This document shows, piece by piece, positions 8,253 to 16,948 of a stretch of DNA of 64,000 bases. This stretch comes from Lichenicoccus sp963693035 (lineage in GTDB: Bacteria; Pseudomonadota; Alphaproteobacteria; Acetobacterales; Acetobacteraceae), in contig CAXMMQ010000004.1 in NCBI GenBank assembly GCA_963693035.2, positions 310,001 through 374,000 of the forward strand. Reading direction: 5' to 3'. The translations under genes were made by a program, and so were the position numbers. Within the stretch, counting starts at the first letter, position 1. Each line of letters begins with the position of its first letter. The notes under the pieces were generated by a model. The model was not told the DNA's origin, searched no databases, and was given only the letters and a program-made list of their open reading frames with translations.

Positions 8253-9175
8253 CCTCGACTCCTCAAGATTCCACCCGCTCCGACACCGGGGTGCAGGATC
8301 GGGCCGGTCTTCAGCCGGCAGGGCCGCTGCCAGTCGGTCTTGTGCTCGTATCGACGCCGATCGGCAACCTGGGAGACCTGAGTTTCCGGGCGGTGTCGGT
8401 CCTGCAACAGGCCGACCTCGTGCTGTGCGAGGACACACGCGTGACCAGCCGACTGTTCGCAGCGCACGGGATCGCCACTCGGCTGGAGGCGCTGCACGAA
8501 TACAACGAACGCCAGCGCCTGCCGCACCTGATCGAGATGCTGAAGGCCGGCCGGCAGCTGGCGCTGGTCTCCGATGCCGGCACGCCGCTGCTGTCCGATC
8601 CGGGATTCCGCCTGACCCGCGCCGCCATTGCCGAGGGGATCCCGGTCAGCGCCACACCCGGGCCGAACGCCGCGATCATGGCGCTGACCCTGTCCGGCCT
8701 GCCGCCGCATCCGTTCCTGTTCGTGGGGTTTCCGCCGCCACGCGGCACGGCGCGCCGGGAAGGCTTCTCGGTGCTGCGTGCGGCCGAGCAGGCCGGTTTG
8801 TCGGCGACGCTGGTCTGGCATGAAGCGCCGCACCGCCTGGCGGAGATGCTGATCGACCTGGCCGAGGTGTTCGGCCCGGATCGCGAGGCCGCCGTGGCGC
8901 GCGAGTTGACCAAGCGGTTCGAGGAGGTCCGGCGCGGCACCCTGGCCACCCTGGCGACACACTACCAGCAGGAGCAGGCGCGCGGCGAGATCACCGTGTG
9001 CATCGGCCCGGCACCGGCGGCCACGACCGGCGCCGACAAGCTTGACCAGGACCTGTTGCAGGCGCTGGAACACCACTCGGTCAAGGATGCCGCCAGCTTG
9101 GTCGCAGGGGCCACCAACCTGCCGAGACGCATCGTCTATGCGCGTGCCCTGGAGCTGAGCCGCACAACGAGATAG
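8237..9175 (+). CDS. rsmI: 16S rRNA (cytidine(1402)-2'-O)-methyltransferase
   Basis: This 312-residue enzyme methylates the ribose 2'-O of C1402 in 16S rRNA, tuning decoding at the P site. It has the tetrapyrrole-methylase fold: LVLVSTPIGNLGDLSFRAV near residues 35-53, LCEDTRVTSRLF, ALVSDAGTPLLSDPGF, PGPNAAIMALTLSGLP and EAPHRLAEML. The ATG at 8237 has GAGGA six bases upstream. The roughly 30-residue polar N-terminal extension before the catalytic core is unusual but well within the same frame. It is head-to-head with the LpoA-like gene. Confidence 0.95.
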   Translation: MSDEASSTPQDSTRSDTGVQDRAGLQPAGPLPVGLVLVSTPIGNLGDLSFRAVSVLQQADLVLCEDTRVTSRLFAAHGIATRLEALHEYNERQRLPHLIEMLKAGRQLALVSDAGTPLLSDPGFRLTRAAIAEGIPVSATPGPNAAIMALTLSGLPPHPFLFVGFPPPRGTARREGFSVLRAAEQAGLSATLVWHEAPHRLAEMLIDLAEVFGPDREAAVARELTKRFEEVRRGTLATLATHYQQEQARGEITVCIGPAPAATTGADKLDQDLLQALEHHSVKDAASLVAGATNLPRRIVYARALELSRTTR

Positions 9176-9201
9176 GGCGGCAACCCATCGGCTGCCGCCC
9201 T
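9174..9201. terminator. Bidirectional hairpin between rsmI and csbD
   Basis: A perfect 9 bp stem, AGGGCGGCA at 9174-9182 with TGCCGCCCT at 9193-9201 and a 10-base loop, starts at the rsmI stop codon and lies between two convergent genes. There is no T-run on either side, so it would be an imperfect intrinsic terminator or an RNA-stabilising stem. Confidence 0.45.
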
Positions 9202-9227
9202 CGAAGTCTCTCAGAATACGTTAAGCG

Positions 9228-9419
9228 TCAGCGCTTCAGGCTGTCGGCAGCGTCGCGGAGCGTGTCCTTGCCCTTGCCGACGCCCTCCTGGACCTTGCCG
9301 CCGGCTCGCTCGACCTTGCCTTCAGCATCCAGGCGCTCGTTCCCGGTGAGCTTGCCCGCGCCCTCCTTGAGGGCGCCCTTAACCTGGTGGCCAATGCCTG
9401 AGGTGCGATCCTTATCCAT
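9228..9419 (-). CDS. CsbD-family stress protein
   Basis: This 63-residue protein, MDKDRTSGIGHQVKGALKEG and onward, has the low-complexity Gly/Lys/Glu repeats (GHQVKGALKEGAGKLTG, AGGKVQEGVGKGKDTLRDA) of CsbD, a small abundant stress-induced protein of unknown biochemical role. The ATG is preceded by GGGAGAG at a normal distance. It is highly charged, has no hydrophobic segment and is likely natively flexible. It faces rsmI convergently and is probably monocistronic. Confidence 0.88.
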   Translation of the reverse strand: MDKDRTSGIGHQVKGALKEGAGKLTGNERLDAEGKVERAGGKVQEGVGKGKDTLRDAADSLKR

Positions 9420-9496
9420 CGTCTCTCTCCCATGATGGCAGACTGAGGAGCGAACGCGGATCTGGGGGTGTAGTTGCCTCGGGTTGAAAACGGGCC

Positions 9497-10309
9497 CTAC
9501 TCGGCCGCGGTCCGGCCCTGCTCGCACAGCTGGACGCGGAGATCCTCGGGTAGTTCGTCGCCCCGCACCCGTGCCCGCACGGCACGCCCGAAGGCCACGA
9601 AGATCGCCCGCGAGAGCGGATCGACCTCGAAATCGAGCTCCGGGTGCCATTGCACGCCCAGCGCCAGGCCGCTCGCCAGCGTCACCCGCACGGCCTCGAT
9701 CACCCCGTCCGGCGCCACCGCCTCGATACTCAGCGAGCCGGCCAGGCGCTCGATGCCCTGGTTGTGCAGCGAGTTCACCCGGATCGCCCGCTGGCCGGCG
9801 GCCAGCCGATGCAGCAGGCCACCCTCGACGAGCGCCACGTCGTGCGCCTTGCCCTGCCGGATCCCGATATCCTCGTGATCCTGGTTGGAGTGGTTGAGAC
9901 GGGCCGGGAGGTCAGCCAGCCGCTGGTGCAGCGAGCCGCCGAGCGCCACGTTGAGCTCCTGGAAGCCGCGGCACACGGCGAGCACCGGCAACCCGGCGGC
10001 GATCGCAGCCCGGGTCAGCGGCAGCGTCACCGCGTCGCGCATCTGGTCCTCGGGCGTGCCGTCCAGATGCGGGTCGCCGCCATACTGGTCCGGCGCCACA
10101 TTGGACTGGCTGCCGGTCAGGATCAGCCCGTCGAGCCGGTCGATCAGCGTCTCGACATCCACCGCCTCGCCGTTCGCCGGGATCAGCACCGGCACCCCAA
10201 GCACGACGCGGTCCGTCACCGTCACATATGTGTCGGAGGCCGCATGGGACTCGATATCGAACGGCCCGAACATCTTGCGGCAGGTGGTGATACCGATCAG
10301 TGGCTTCAT
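9497..10309 (-). CDS. Peptidase C26 / gamma-glutamyl-gamma-aminobutyrate hydrolase family protein
   Basis: This 270-residue class-I glutamine-amidotransferase-fold hydrolase starts MKPLIGITTCRKMFGPFDIE. The catalytic triad is visible: Cys113 in LAVCRGFQ, His222 and Glu224 in GVQWHPE. The family hydrolyses gamma-glutamyl amides, as PuuD does in putrescine breakdown. No other putrescine genes are nearby, so the substrate is open. ATG 10309 is preferred to a TTG six codons upstream, although neither has a strong ribosome-binding site. The gene is followed by csbD on the same strand. Confidence 0.85.
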   Translation of the reverse strand: MKPLIGITTCRKMFGPFDIESHAASDTYVTVTDRVVLGVPVLIPANGEAVDVETLIDRLDGLILTGSQSNVAPDQYGGDPHLDGTPEDQMRDAVTLPLTRAAIAAGLPVLAVCRGFQELNVALGGSLHQRLADLPARLNHSNQDHEDIGIRQGKAHDVALVEGGLLHRLAAGQRAIRVNSLHNQGIERLAGSLSIEAVAPDGVIEAVRVTLASGLALGVQWHPELDFEVDPLSRAIFVAFGRAVRARVRGDELPEDLRVQLCEQGRTAAE

Positions 10310-10386
10310 GGCCACGATGATGGCCAAGGATCGGGGCGATTTGAAGGTTTACCTGCCGGAGTTAAGAATTTTCAAAGTCAGCCGCA

Positions 10387-11031
10387 CTAGCCGTTCTGAT
10401 CGCCGATGTTGGTGTCGAACAGGGTCTGCGGCAGAGGCTGGCCAAGCACGGCGTCGTAGAGGTCGACGCGGGTCTCGCGACCCTGCGCATCGAGCACGCT
10501 CCATGAGCGCAGCGCGAGCGGCTGGTCGGAGAAGATCAGCGTCAGGCTGCCGTCGCCGGGCGAGGCGGTCCGCAACAGGGTGACCTGCAACTGGCCGTCG
10601 GCATGGTGGAACGCGGTGAGCGTGATGTCGCCGGACAGGGCGAGGTTGGCGCGCAGCAGCAGCCCGACCGGGGTCTTGTCCAGCGGCACATCCGTGGTCT
10701 GCTTGAGCTCGCTGTCGTTGAACACCAGCTTGCCGCCGCCGGCCACCAGCAGCAGCGGGCTTGGCTTGGCATACTCGAAGCGCATCCGGCCGGGACGATC
10801 GAGCCAGGCGGTGCCCTGGGTGGTGCGGCCATCCGGCGCGATCTGCAGGAAGCGCGCCTTCAGGGTGGTGATCGCGTTCAGGGTGTCCTGCACGCGCTGC
10901 ACCCAGCCCCGATCGGCCGGCGAGAGGCTGGCGGCCACCGGCGCCTGGGCGTGCGCCGGCGCCATGGCACCCAGGGCGGCACACAGGGCGAGCGCGGCAC
11001 CCATCGCCATGCAGCGCCGACGCAGCCGCAT
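10387..11031 (-). CDS. lolA: Outer-membrane lipoprotein carrier protein LolA family
   Basis: This 214-residue periplasmic protein has a cleavable signal peptide (MRLRRRCMAMGAALALCAAL, ending near AHAQA). The mature part shows LolA features: VQDTLNAITTLKARFLQIAP, GTAWLDRPGRMRFEYAKPSP and LLLVAGGGKLVFND. LolA shuttles lipoproteins from the LolCDE transporter to the outer membrane. The ATG at 11031 lies one base after the stop of the upstream aminotransferase gene (TGAGATG), so I take it over upstream in-frame starts that would destroy the signal peptide. Confidence 0.9.
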   Translation of the reverse strand: MRLRRRCMAMGAALALCAALGAMAPAHAQAPVAASLSPADRGWVQRVQDTLNAITTLKARFLQIAPDGRTTQGTAWLDRPGRMRFEYAKPSPLLLVAGGGKLVFNDSELKQTTDVPLDKTPVGLLLRANLALSGDITLTAFHHADGQLQVTLLRTASPGDGSLTLIFSDQPLALRSWSVLDAQGRETRVDLYDAVLGQPLPQTLFDTNIGDQNG

Positions 11032-11032
11032 C

Positions 11033-12220
11033 TCAGCGGCCTCCGGCATCGGCCAGATGGTCCGCGATGCGGTCGCATGCCGCCTGCAGGCGGTCCTCGG
11101 CGACCGCGAAGCAGAGCCGCAGGCAGCCCTCGCCGGCCGGACCAAAGGCGCGACCCGGAGCCAGCCCGACATGCGCGCCGTGCAGGATCGAGCGCGCCAG
11201 CGCCAGGCTGTCGGTGCAGCCCTCGATGGCGAAGAACGAGTACATCGCGCCGCCCGGCACCGGCACCGAGACGCCCGGGATCGCCCCGAGCCGGGCGCAG
11301 GCCAGGTCGCGCATGGCGCGGTAGCGCTGCATGGTGGCGGCGATGAACGGCTCGCCCTGCTGCAGCGCCGCGATGCCGGCGAGCTGCACGAAGGGTGGCG
11401 TGCAGGAGGTGTTGAACTCGCTGATCTTGCCCAGCGCAGGCATCAGGGTGGTGGGGGCGTTGATCCAGCCCAGCCGCCAGCCGGTCATCGCCCAGCTCTT
11501 GGAGAACGAGTTGATCGAGACCAGCCGGTCGGAGGGGTCCGCGATGTCGAGGAAGGTCGGCGCTGCGTCGGCGTCGAACACCACGCGCTCATAGACGTCG
11601 TCGGCGAGGATCCAGATTCCCAGGCGGCGGCAATGCGCCAGCAGCACCTCCTGCTCGGCGCGCGACAGCATCCAGCCGGTCGGGTTGGACGGCGCGTTGA
11701 GCATGACCATGCGGGTGCCCGGCGTGAGCGCCGCCAGCAGCTCCTCGAGATCCATCGACCAGGCAGCGTTGCGCAGCCGCAGCGGCACAGTCGCCACTTC
11801 GGCGCCCAGCACACGCGGGATGCCGGCGAGGTTGGGCCAGAACGGCTCCGGCAGCACCACCCGGTCGCCCACGTCCAGCAGCGCCTGGCACGCGAGCATG
11901 ATGGCGTTCACGCCGGACGCGGTGACGCAGACGCCGTCGAAGCGGGCCATCCGCCCGAGCCCGGACTGATACTGCGCGATCGCTGCGCGGAGCTCGTCGA
12001 TGCCGAAGTTCGAGTTGTAGAAGGTCCGCCCGGCATCCAGCCCCTGCTTGGCCGCCTCGCGGATGAAGCCGGGCGTCACCACGTCCGGCTCGCCGAACCA
12101 GAGCGGGATGATATCCGCGATCCCGGCGCCTTCCGCGAACACCGCCCGGATGAGCGAGCCGTCCAGCCCCTCCATCGCGGCGCGCGCGACCGCCGGGTAG
12201 GACATCATCTGATCCATCAT
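11033..12220 (-). CDS. Class I/II pyridoxal-phosphate aminotransferase
   Basis: This 395-residue cytoplasmic fold-type I aminotransferase has NAPSNPTGW near residue 175, ILADDVYERVVF near 204-215, the Schiff-base Lys241 in SINSFSKSWAMTGWRLGW, and a C-terminal arginine region (CLRLCFA). It resembles the aspartate/aromatic or broad-specificity subgroup, but the amino donor cannot be told from sequence alone. It sits between purH (6 bp upstream) and lolA (1 bp downstream) on the same strand, so the three are likely co-transcribed without obvious functional unity. Confidence 0.9.
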   Translation of the reverse strand: MMDQMMSYPAVARAAMEGLDGSLIRAVFAEGAGIADIIPLWFGEPDVVTPGFIREAAKQGLDAGRTFYNSNFGIDELRAAIAQYQSGLGRMARFDGVCVTASGVNAIMLACQALLDVGDRVVLPEPFWPNLAGIPRVLGAEVATVPLRLRNAAWSMDLEELLAALTPGTRMVMLNAPSNPTGWMLSRAEQEVLLAHCRRLGIWILADDVYERVVFDADAAPTFLDIADPSDRLVSINSFSKSWAMTGWRLGWINAPTTLMPALGKISEFNTSCTPPFVQLAGIAALQQGEPFIAATMQRYRAMRDLACARLGAIPGVSVPVPGGAMYSFFAIEGCTDSLALARSILHGAHVGLAPGRAFGPAGEGCLRLCFAVAEDRLQAACDRIADHLADAGGR

Positions 12221-12226
12221 GCTGTC

Positions 12227-13843
12227 CTAATGCCGGAAATGCCGCATGCCGGTGAACACCATCGCAATCCCCGCGCGGTCGGCGGCGGCGATGACCTCCT
12301 CGTCGCGGATCGAGCCGCCCGGCTGGATCACGGCGGTCGCACCCGCGGCGACGATCGCCTCCAGCCCGTCCGCGAACGGGAAGAAGGCATCCGAAGCCAC
12401 CACGCTGCCGCGCGCTAGCGGCTCGGCGAGCCCCGCCGCCCCATGCGCTATCTGGGCCGCCTCCGCGTTCTTCACGGCTGCGATGCGCGCGGAGTCGATA
12501 CGGCTCATCTGGCCGGCGCCGATGCCGACGGTGGCGTTGTCCTTCGCATAGATGATGGCGTTGGATTTGACGTGCTTGCAGACGCGGAACGCGAAGATGA
12601 GATCGTCGAGCTCCTGGGGGCTCGGCGCGCGCTGCGTCACCACCCGGAGCATGCCGCGGTCGATGCGGCCGCTGTCGCGGTTCTGCACCAGGAAGCCGCC
12701 GGCAAGCGAGCGGAACAGTAGCCCGCCTGCCGCTGGATCGGGCAGGGTGCCGGTCAGCAGCAGCCGCAGGTTCTTCTTCTTCGACAGCAGCGCGCAGGCG
12801 GCCTCGGTCGCATCGGGGGCGACGATCACCTCGGTGAAGATCGCGCCGATCCGCGCCGCTGTCGCTTCGTCCAGCGTCCGGTTCAGGGCCACGACGCCGC
12901 CGAAGGCCGAGACCGGGTCGCAACGCAACGCCTTGTCCCAGGCCGTCTCCAGCGTATCCGCCGACGCCAGGCCGCAGGGGTTGGCGTGCTTGACGATGAC
13001 AACGGTGGAACGCTCGAACTCGCAGGCGGCCTCGAAGGCAGCATCGGTGTCGTTGAGGTTGTTGTACGACAGCGACTTGCCCTGCACCTGGCGCGCCGTC
13101 GCCACCCCCGGGCGGTTGCTGCCGTCATGGTAGAAGGCAGCCTGCTGGTGCGGGTTCTCGCCGTAGCGCAGCACCTCGGCGCGGGTGCCGGACAGGCTGA
13201 TGCGAGGCGGGAAATCCGCGCCGCGCTCGCGCGCAAACCATGAAGCGATGGCGCTGTCATAGGCAGTGGTGCGCGCATAGGCCGCACCCGCCAACTCGAC
13301 CCGGTTGGCGCGCGTGGTGCCCCCGGAGAGATGCAGGGAGGTGATCAACGCCACATACTGCTCGGGATCGGTCAGGATCGCGACATGCGAGTGGTTCTTG
13401 GCCGCAGCCCGGATCAGCGCCGGGCCACCGATGTCGATGTTCTCGATGCAGTCGGCGGCAGCGGCCCCGGACGCCACCTTCGCCTCGAACGGGTAGAGAT
13501 TGACGCAGACGAGGTCGATCGGGGCGATCCCGTGCTCTTCCATCTGCGCCTGGTGCGCCGGCAGGTCGCGACGCCCGAGGATGCCGCCATGGATCTGCGG
13601 CACCAGCGTCTTGACCCGGCCGTCGAGGATCTCCGGGAAGCCGGTATGCTCGCTGACCTCCTTTACCGGCAGTCCGGCCTCGCGCAGGGCGCGTGCGGAG
13701 CCGCCGGTGGAGAGCAGCTCGGCGCCATGCCGCACCAGCGCCTCGGCGAGCGCCACCAGCCCGGTCTTGTCCGACACCGAGATCAGCGCGCGGCGGACCC
13801 GGACGATGTCGTGCGCGGCGTCACCCGGGGAGGAAGCGGTCAT
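12227..13843 (-). CDS. purH: Bifunctional AICAR formyltransferase / IMP cyclohydrolase
   Basis: This 538-residue protein catalyses the last two steps of de novo purine synthesis. The N-terminal IMP cyclohydrolase domain begins RRALISVSDKTGLVALAEAL with TGGSARALREAGL. The C-terminal transformylase holds KHANPCGLA, SAFGGVVALNR and NATVGIGAGQMSR, followed by SDAFFPFADG. Length is typical. ATG 13843 has GGAAGG about eight bases upstream; a longer in-frame start (13882) lacks support. Copy B of the dispersed repeat ends 27 bp upstream of this start, so it lies in the presumed purH leader. Confidence 0.96.
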   Translation of the reverse strand: MTASSPGDAAHDIVRVRRALISVSDKTGLVALAEALVRHGAELLSTGGSARALREAGLPVKEVSEHTGFPEILDGRVKTLVPQIHGGILGRRDLPAHQAQMEEHGIAPIDLVCVNLYPFEAKVASGAAAADCIENIDIGGPALIRAAAKNHSHVAILTDPEQYVALITSLHLSGGTTRANRVELAGAAYARTTAYDSAIASWFARERGADFPPRISLSGTRAEVLRYGENPHQQAAFYHDGSNRPGVATARQVQGKSLSYNNLNDTDAAFEAACEFERSTVVIVKHANPCGLASADTLETAWDKALRCDPVSAFGGVVALNRTLDEATAARIGAIFTEVIVAPDATEAACALLSKKKNLRLLLTGTLPDPAAGGLLFRSLAGGFLVQNRDSGRIDRGMLRVVTQRAPSPQELDDLIFAFRVCKHVKSNAIIYAKDNATVGIGAGQMSRIDSARIAAVKNAEAAQIAHGAAGLAEPLARGSVVASDAFFPFADGLEAIVAAGATAVIQPGGSIRDEEVIAAADRAGIAMVFTGMRHFRH

Positions 13844-13869
13844 GCTGGCGGCCTTCCGTGGCGCAGGAA

Positions 13870-14061
13870 GAGGTGTCTGCAAACATCTCCTGCTGGATGA
13901 CAGCGGCCCTCAGGCTCTGAAGCATGAGGGCCGTGGCCGGCGTGTGTTCTCGGGCACCGGAGCTGGAGCCGCCTCCCATCGCTTTAGAAGGGGGAAGGTA
14001 AGCACCGGAGCAGTGAAAACGCGCGTCGGATCGCCAGCAGGAGCTGTTTCCAGACAGCCTC
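13870..14061 (+). repeat. Dispersed structured repeat, copy B (purH leader)
   Basis: This copy carries the conserved core (GGGCACCGGAGC near 13951, AGCACCGGAGCAG near 14000, CGCGCGTCGGATCGCCAGCAG at 14020-14040). It is closed by long inverted arms at 13870-13896 and 14034-14061 that pair through TGTCTG, AAACA and CTCCTGCTGG blocks with only a few mismatches. Additional internal stem: GGCCCTCAGGCTC with GCATGAGGGCC (about 13905-13932). It lies between ptsI and purH. Confidence 0.7.
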
Positions 14062-14283
14062 GAAGACCGCCATTTATCCGTTGCCGCCTGCCCGCACAAA
14101 TGCCGGCTTCAGAACCCTGCCGTGACCGAACCGAAGTCCTGCCGGGGCGCTCAGCAGGAAGGACTGGTCGTCTGTGTACATCGGCGCGCGCGTAGGAGAC
14201 GAAGAACTTCGTTCGGTCGTGTTCGGCGCGCAGCGATCGAGCCGGATCAATCCGTGCAAGACGTGGTCGTCTCTACCCCGCTG
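14062..14283. other. Intergenic remainder between repeat copy B and ptsI
   Basis: About 220 bp with no convincing gene on either strand. Short frames exist on both strands but have no recognisable similarity, no ribosome-binding sites and end quickly. A small hairpin, ACGAAGaacTTCGT near 14201, is the only local structure seen. Confidence 0.4.
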
Positions 14284-16146
14284 CTAATGCGAAAAGTCGT
14301 CGACCAGCCGTGCAATCTTGTCGGGATCGACCTCGTCGCTGACCCGGCGCGCGAACCGCCGGCAATCATCGAGGCTGACCGCCCGCACCGCCTGCTTGAC
14401 CCGTGGCACCGCCGATGCGTTCATGCTGAACGAGCGCAGCCCGAGCCCCATCAGCAGCGGCACCACGCGCGGGTCGCCGGCGATCTCGCCGCACAGCGAC
14501 ACCGGGCGGCGCAGGCGCAAGGCGGCGGCGGTGGTATCGGCGATCAGGCGGATCACGGCGGGATGCAGCGGATCGTACAGACGTGCCACCGCGGAGGCGC
14601 TGCGATCGACGGCCAGGGTGTACATCGTGAGGTCGTTGGTGCCGATGGCGAGGAAGTCGGCTTCCAGCGCCAGGGCCTCGGCATTGATCGCGGCGGCCGG
14701 CGTCTCGATCATCACGCCGAGCGGCGGCAGCCGGTCCGGCAGCTTGACGCCCCTGCGGCGCAGGCGCCGGAACACCCGCTCGTAGATCTCGCGCGCGGTG
14801 CGCAGCTCGCCCAGCGAGGTCACCATCGGCAGCAGGATGCGGGTGGGGCCGGCGGTCGCGGCGCGCAGAATGGCGGCAAGCTGGGTCTCCAGCACGCTCG
14901 GATGCAGCAGCAGCAGGCGCAGCCCGCGCAGGCCGAGCGCCGGGTTGAGGTCGACGTCGCCGGAGAAGAAGCCGGCATTGCCGAGCGCCTCGCTCTGCTT
15001 CTCGCCACCCCAGTCCAGCACCCGGATCGTCGTGCAATCCTCGCCCATCGCCTCGATCACTTCGCGATAGACGGCCTCCTGCACGGTCTCGTCCGGCAGC
15101 GTCTCAGCGTTGATGAACAGGAACTCGGTGCGCAGCAGCCCGATGCCGGCCGCCCCGGACTGCGCGATCAGCGGCAGCTCGGCCGGGATCTCGAGGTTGG
15201 CCTGCAGCTCGACGCGCTCGCCGCTGGACAGCTCCGCCGGCAGCCGGCGCAGACGCGCCAGCTTCTGCCGGGTGCGCGCATACGAGGCGACGCCGCGCCG
15301 GGCCTCCGCCAGGGTCGCCGTCTTCGCATCGATGACCACTGTGCCGGCGGCGCCGTCGATGATCGCTAACGCTCCGCCCTGGCCGCCCCCTTCCTTCAAG
15401 GAGGCCTGGGCGACCGCGGCCCGGGCGGCGGCGGCGACACCGGAAGCACCCAGCACGGACGGGATGCCGAGCGCGCGCAGCATGATCGCGGTGTGGTCCG
15501 AATCACCGCCTTCGTCGGTCGCGACACCGGCGATGCGCGACGGATCGATAAGGGCCGCATCGGCCGGCCGCAACTGCTCGGCGACCAGCACCGAGCCCGG
15601 CGGCAGGTTGGCGAACGACCGGTAGGGCGCATTGGTGAGGTTGCGCACGAGCCGCCGGGCGATCTCGCGCACCTCGTCGGCGCGCCGGTTGGCGGCCGCG
15701 GCATCCTCGGTGTCGGCGGCGCTGCCGGCCGGCGCCTGCAGCCGCTCGGCCAGCGCCTCCGCCTCGTCCAGTACGGCGGCCTCGGCGCTTGCCAGCTCCT
15801 GGATGCGGCGATGGGCACCGCGCAGCAGGCGGGAGGGTCCGAGCATCTGGCGGTAGGCGTCCAGCAATGGCGAGATCTCGTGCTGGGTCTCCTCGGGCAG
15901 CATGGCAAGGCGGCCACGCAACTTGTCGAGCTGCTTGAGCGAGCGTGCCACCGCCTCGTTCAGGCGCGCCTGCTCGGCCGCCTCGCCGCCGGCCTCGATC
16001 CGGGCGGTCACTGTCGGCGCCGGCGCCTCGGTGGCCATGGCAACCGGCCCGATGGCGATGCCGGGAGAGACCGCAACGCCGGAAAAGCGGCGCTCGGGCG
16101 GGGTCTTGCGCGAGCGCCCGGCCGCCTTGGGTTCAGTCCTGCTCAT
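14284..16146 (-). CDS. ptsI: Phosphoenolpyruvate-protein phosphotransferase (PTS enzyme I)
   Basis: This 620-residue cytoplasmic kinase takes phosphate from phosphoenolpyruvate and passes it to HPr. Domains in order are the N-terminal HPr-binding helices, the swivelling phosphohistidine domain with active His218 in GGDSDHTAIMLRALGIPSVLG-like context, and the PEP-binding barrel with GIGLLRTEFLF, LPMVTSLGELRTAREI, FLAIGTNDLTMYTLAVDR and the catalytic Cys in VSLCGEIAGD. It lacks an N-terminal GAF domain, so it is classical EI rather than EI-Ntr. Its ATG (16146) overlaps the 3' end of the HPr gene by 14 bp. A short Arg/Lys-rich leader precedes the normal start of the fold. Confidence 0.95.
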   Translation of the reverse strand: MSRTEPKAAGRSRKTPPERRFSGVAVSPGIAIGPVAMATEAPAPTVTARIEAGGEAAEQARLNEAVARSLKQLDKLRGRLAMLPEETQHEISPLLDAYRQMLGPSRLLRGAHRRIQELASAEAAVLDEAEALAERLQAPAGSAADTEDAAAANRRADEVREIARRLVRNLTNAPYRSFANLPPGSVLVAEQLRPADAALIDPSRIAGVATDEGGDSDHTAIMLRALGIPSVLGASGVAAAARAAVAQASLKEGGGQGGALAIIDGAAGTVVIDAKTATLAEARRGVASYARTRQKLARLRRLPAELSSGERVELQANLEIPAELPLIAQSGAAGIGLLRTEFLFINAETLPDETVQEAVYREVIEAMGEDCTTIRVLDWGGEKQSEALGNAGFFSGDVDLNPALGLRGLRLLLLHPSVLETQLAAILRAATAGPTRILLPMVTSLGELRTAREIYERVFRRLRRRGVKLPDRLPPLGVMIETPAAAINAEALALEADFLAIGTNDLTMYTLAVDRSASAVARLYDPLHPAVIRLIADTTAAALRLRRPVSLCGEIAGDPRVVPLLMGLGLRSFSMNASAVPRVKQAVRAVSLDDCRRFARRVSDEVDPDKIARLVDDFSH

Positions 16147-16456
16147 TGAAGCCGCACTCGACCAGCGCCACCAGCGCATCGAGGGCTTCGCGCGCATCCC
16201 AGCCTTCCGCGATCAGCTCGATCGTCGAGCCACGCCCGGCGCCGAGCATCATCAGGCCCATGATCGAGCGTGCCGCGACCAGTTCGCCTTCGCGCGACAC
16301 CTCGATCATCGCACCGAAGCGCTCGGCGGTGGTCACGAACTTGGCGGCCGCGCGCGCATGCAGGCCGCGCTGGTTGACGATGGTGACCGTGCGGCGGAGT
16401 GCGTCGGTTCCCGACGGACCGGATGCCTCGGGCGCGACATCGTCCTCGGCGGCCAC
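16133..16456 (-). CDS. ptsH: Phosphocarrier protein HPr
   Basis: This 107-residue phosphocarrier has a 20-residue acidic N-terminal extension before the HPr fold (RRTVTIVNQRGLHARAAAKF). The EI-phosphorylated His is His33. Ser64 in AARSIMGLMMLGAG sits at the HPr kinase site. The presence of both sites, with hprK in the same operon, suggests dual control. It overlaps ptsI by 14 bp and follows the EIIA gene by 15 bp. Confidence 0.93.
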   Translation of the reverse strand: MAAEDDVAPEASGPSGTDALRRTVTIVNQRGLHARAAAKFVTTAERFGAMIEVSREGELVAARSIMGLMMLGAGRGSTIELIAEGWDAREALDALVALVECGFNEQD

Positions 16457-16471
16457 CCCGGGGGACCGTCC

Positions 16472-16948
16472 TCAGCCTGCGACGGTCGCCAGGACCGGTG
16501 GCGCTTCCGGGGTCACCAGGCTGTTGCCGCAACAGGCAGCGCCGCCCAGGCAGCTCGAGGGCAGGTGCGACGCTGCAGCGATGTACTTGCGCCCGGCCAT
16601 CTCGGCGATGTCGGTGCATTCCTCCAGCGTGCGCTGCGACCGCACCTTCGCCAGCTTGACCAGCATCGGCAGGTTGACGCCGGCGATGACCTCGACGCCA
16701 CCACGCTCCATTGCGGCGATGGCAAGGTTCGAGGGGGTGCTGCCGAACATGTCGGTCAGCAGCATGACGCCGTCGCCGGTATCGACCAGGTCGATCTCGG
16801 CCTGCAGTGCCTTGCGGCAGCCGGTGATCTGGTCGTCGGCGCCGATGCTGAGGGTTCCGACCTGTTTCTGCGGCCCGACCACATGCTCCATGGCCGCGCG
16901 CATCATCTCGCCGAGTTCACCGTGGGTGATGAGGACCATGCCGATCAT
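16472..16948 (-). CDS. PTS EIIA component, mannose/ManX type
   Basis: This 158-residue EIIA-Man domain protein begins MIGMVLITHGELGEMMR, with phosphoryl-accepting His9. The fold continues through VMLLTDMFGSTPSNLA and GVNLPMLVKL. No EIIB or EIIC gene is near, so it is probably a regulatory phosphoryl acceptor rather than a sugar importer. The C-terminal 25 residues, SSCLGGAACCGNSL and onward, form an unusual Cys-rich tail with three Cys within eight residues, beyond the normal domain end. Its start overlaps the rapZ stop (ATGA). Confidence 0.9.
   Translation of the reverse strand: MIGMVLITHGELGEMMRAAMEHVVGPQKQVGTLSIGADDQITGCRKALQAEIDLVDTGDGVMLLTDMFGSTPSNLAIAAMERGGVEVIAGVNLPMLVKLAKVRSQRTLEECTDIAEMAGRKYIAAASHLPSSCLGGAACCGNSLVTPEAPPVLATVAG

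Noticed and set aside
10580..12418. 612-codon open frame antisense to lolA and the aminotransferase gene
   Set aside because: His/Arg/Gly-rich shadow of real genes with no family similarity.
14122..15369. 415-codon frame antisense to ptsI
   Set aside because: Shadow of the EI gene; Gln/Arg/His-rich translation and no ribosome-binding site.
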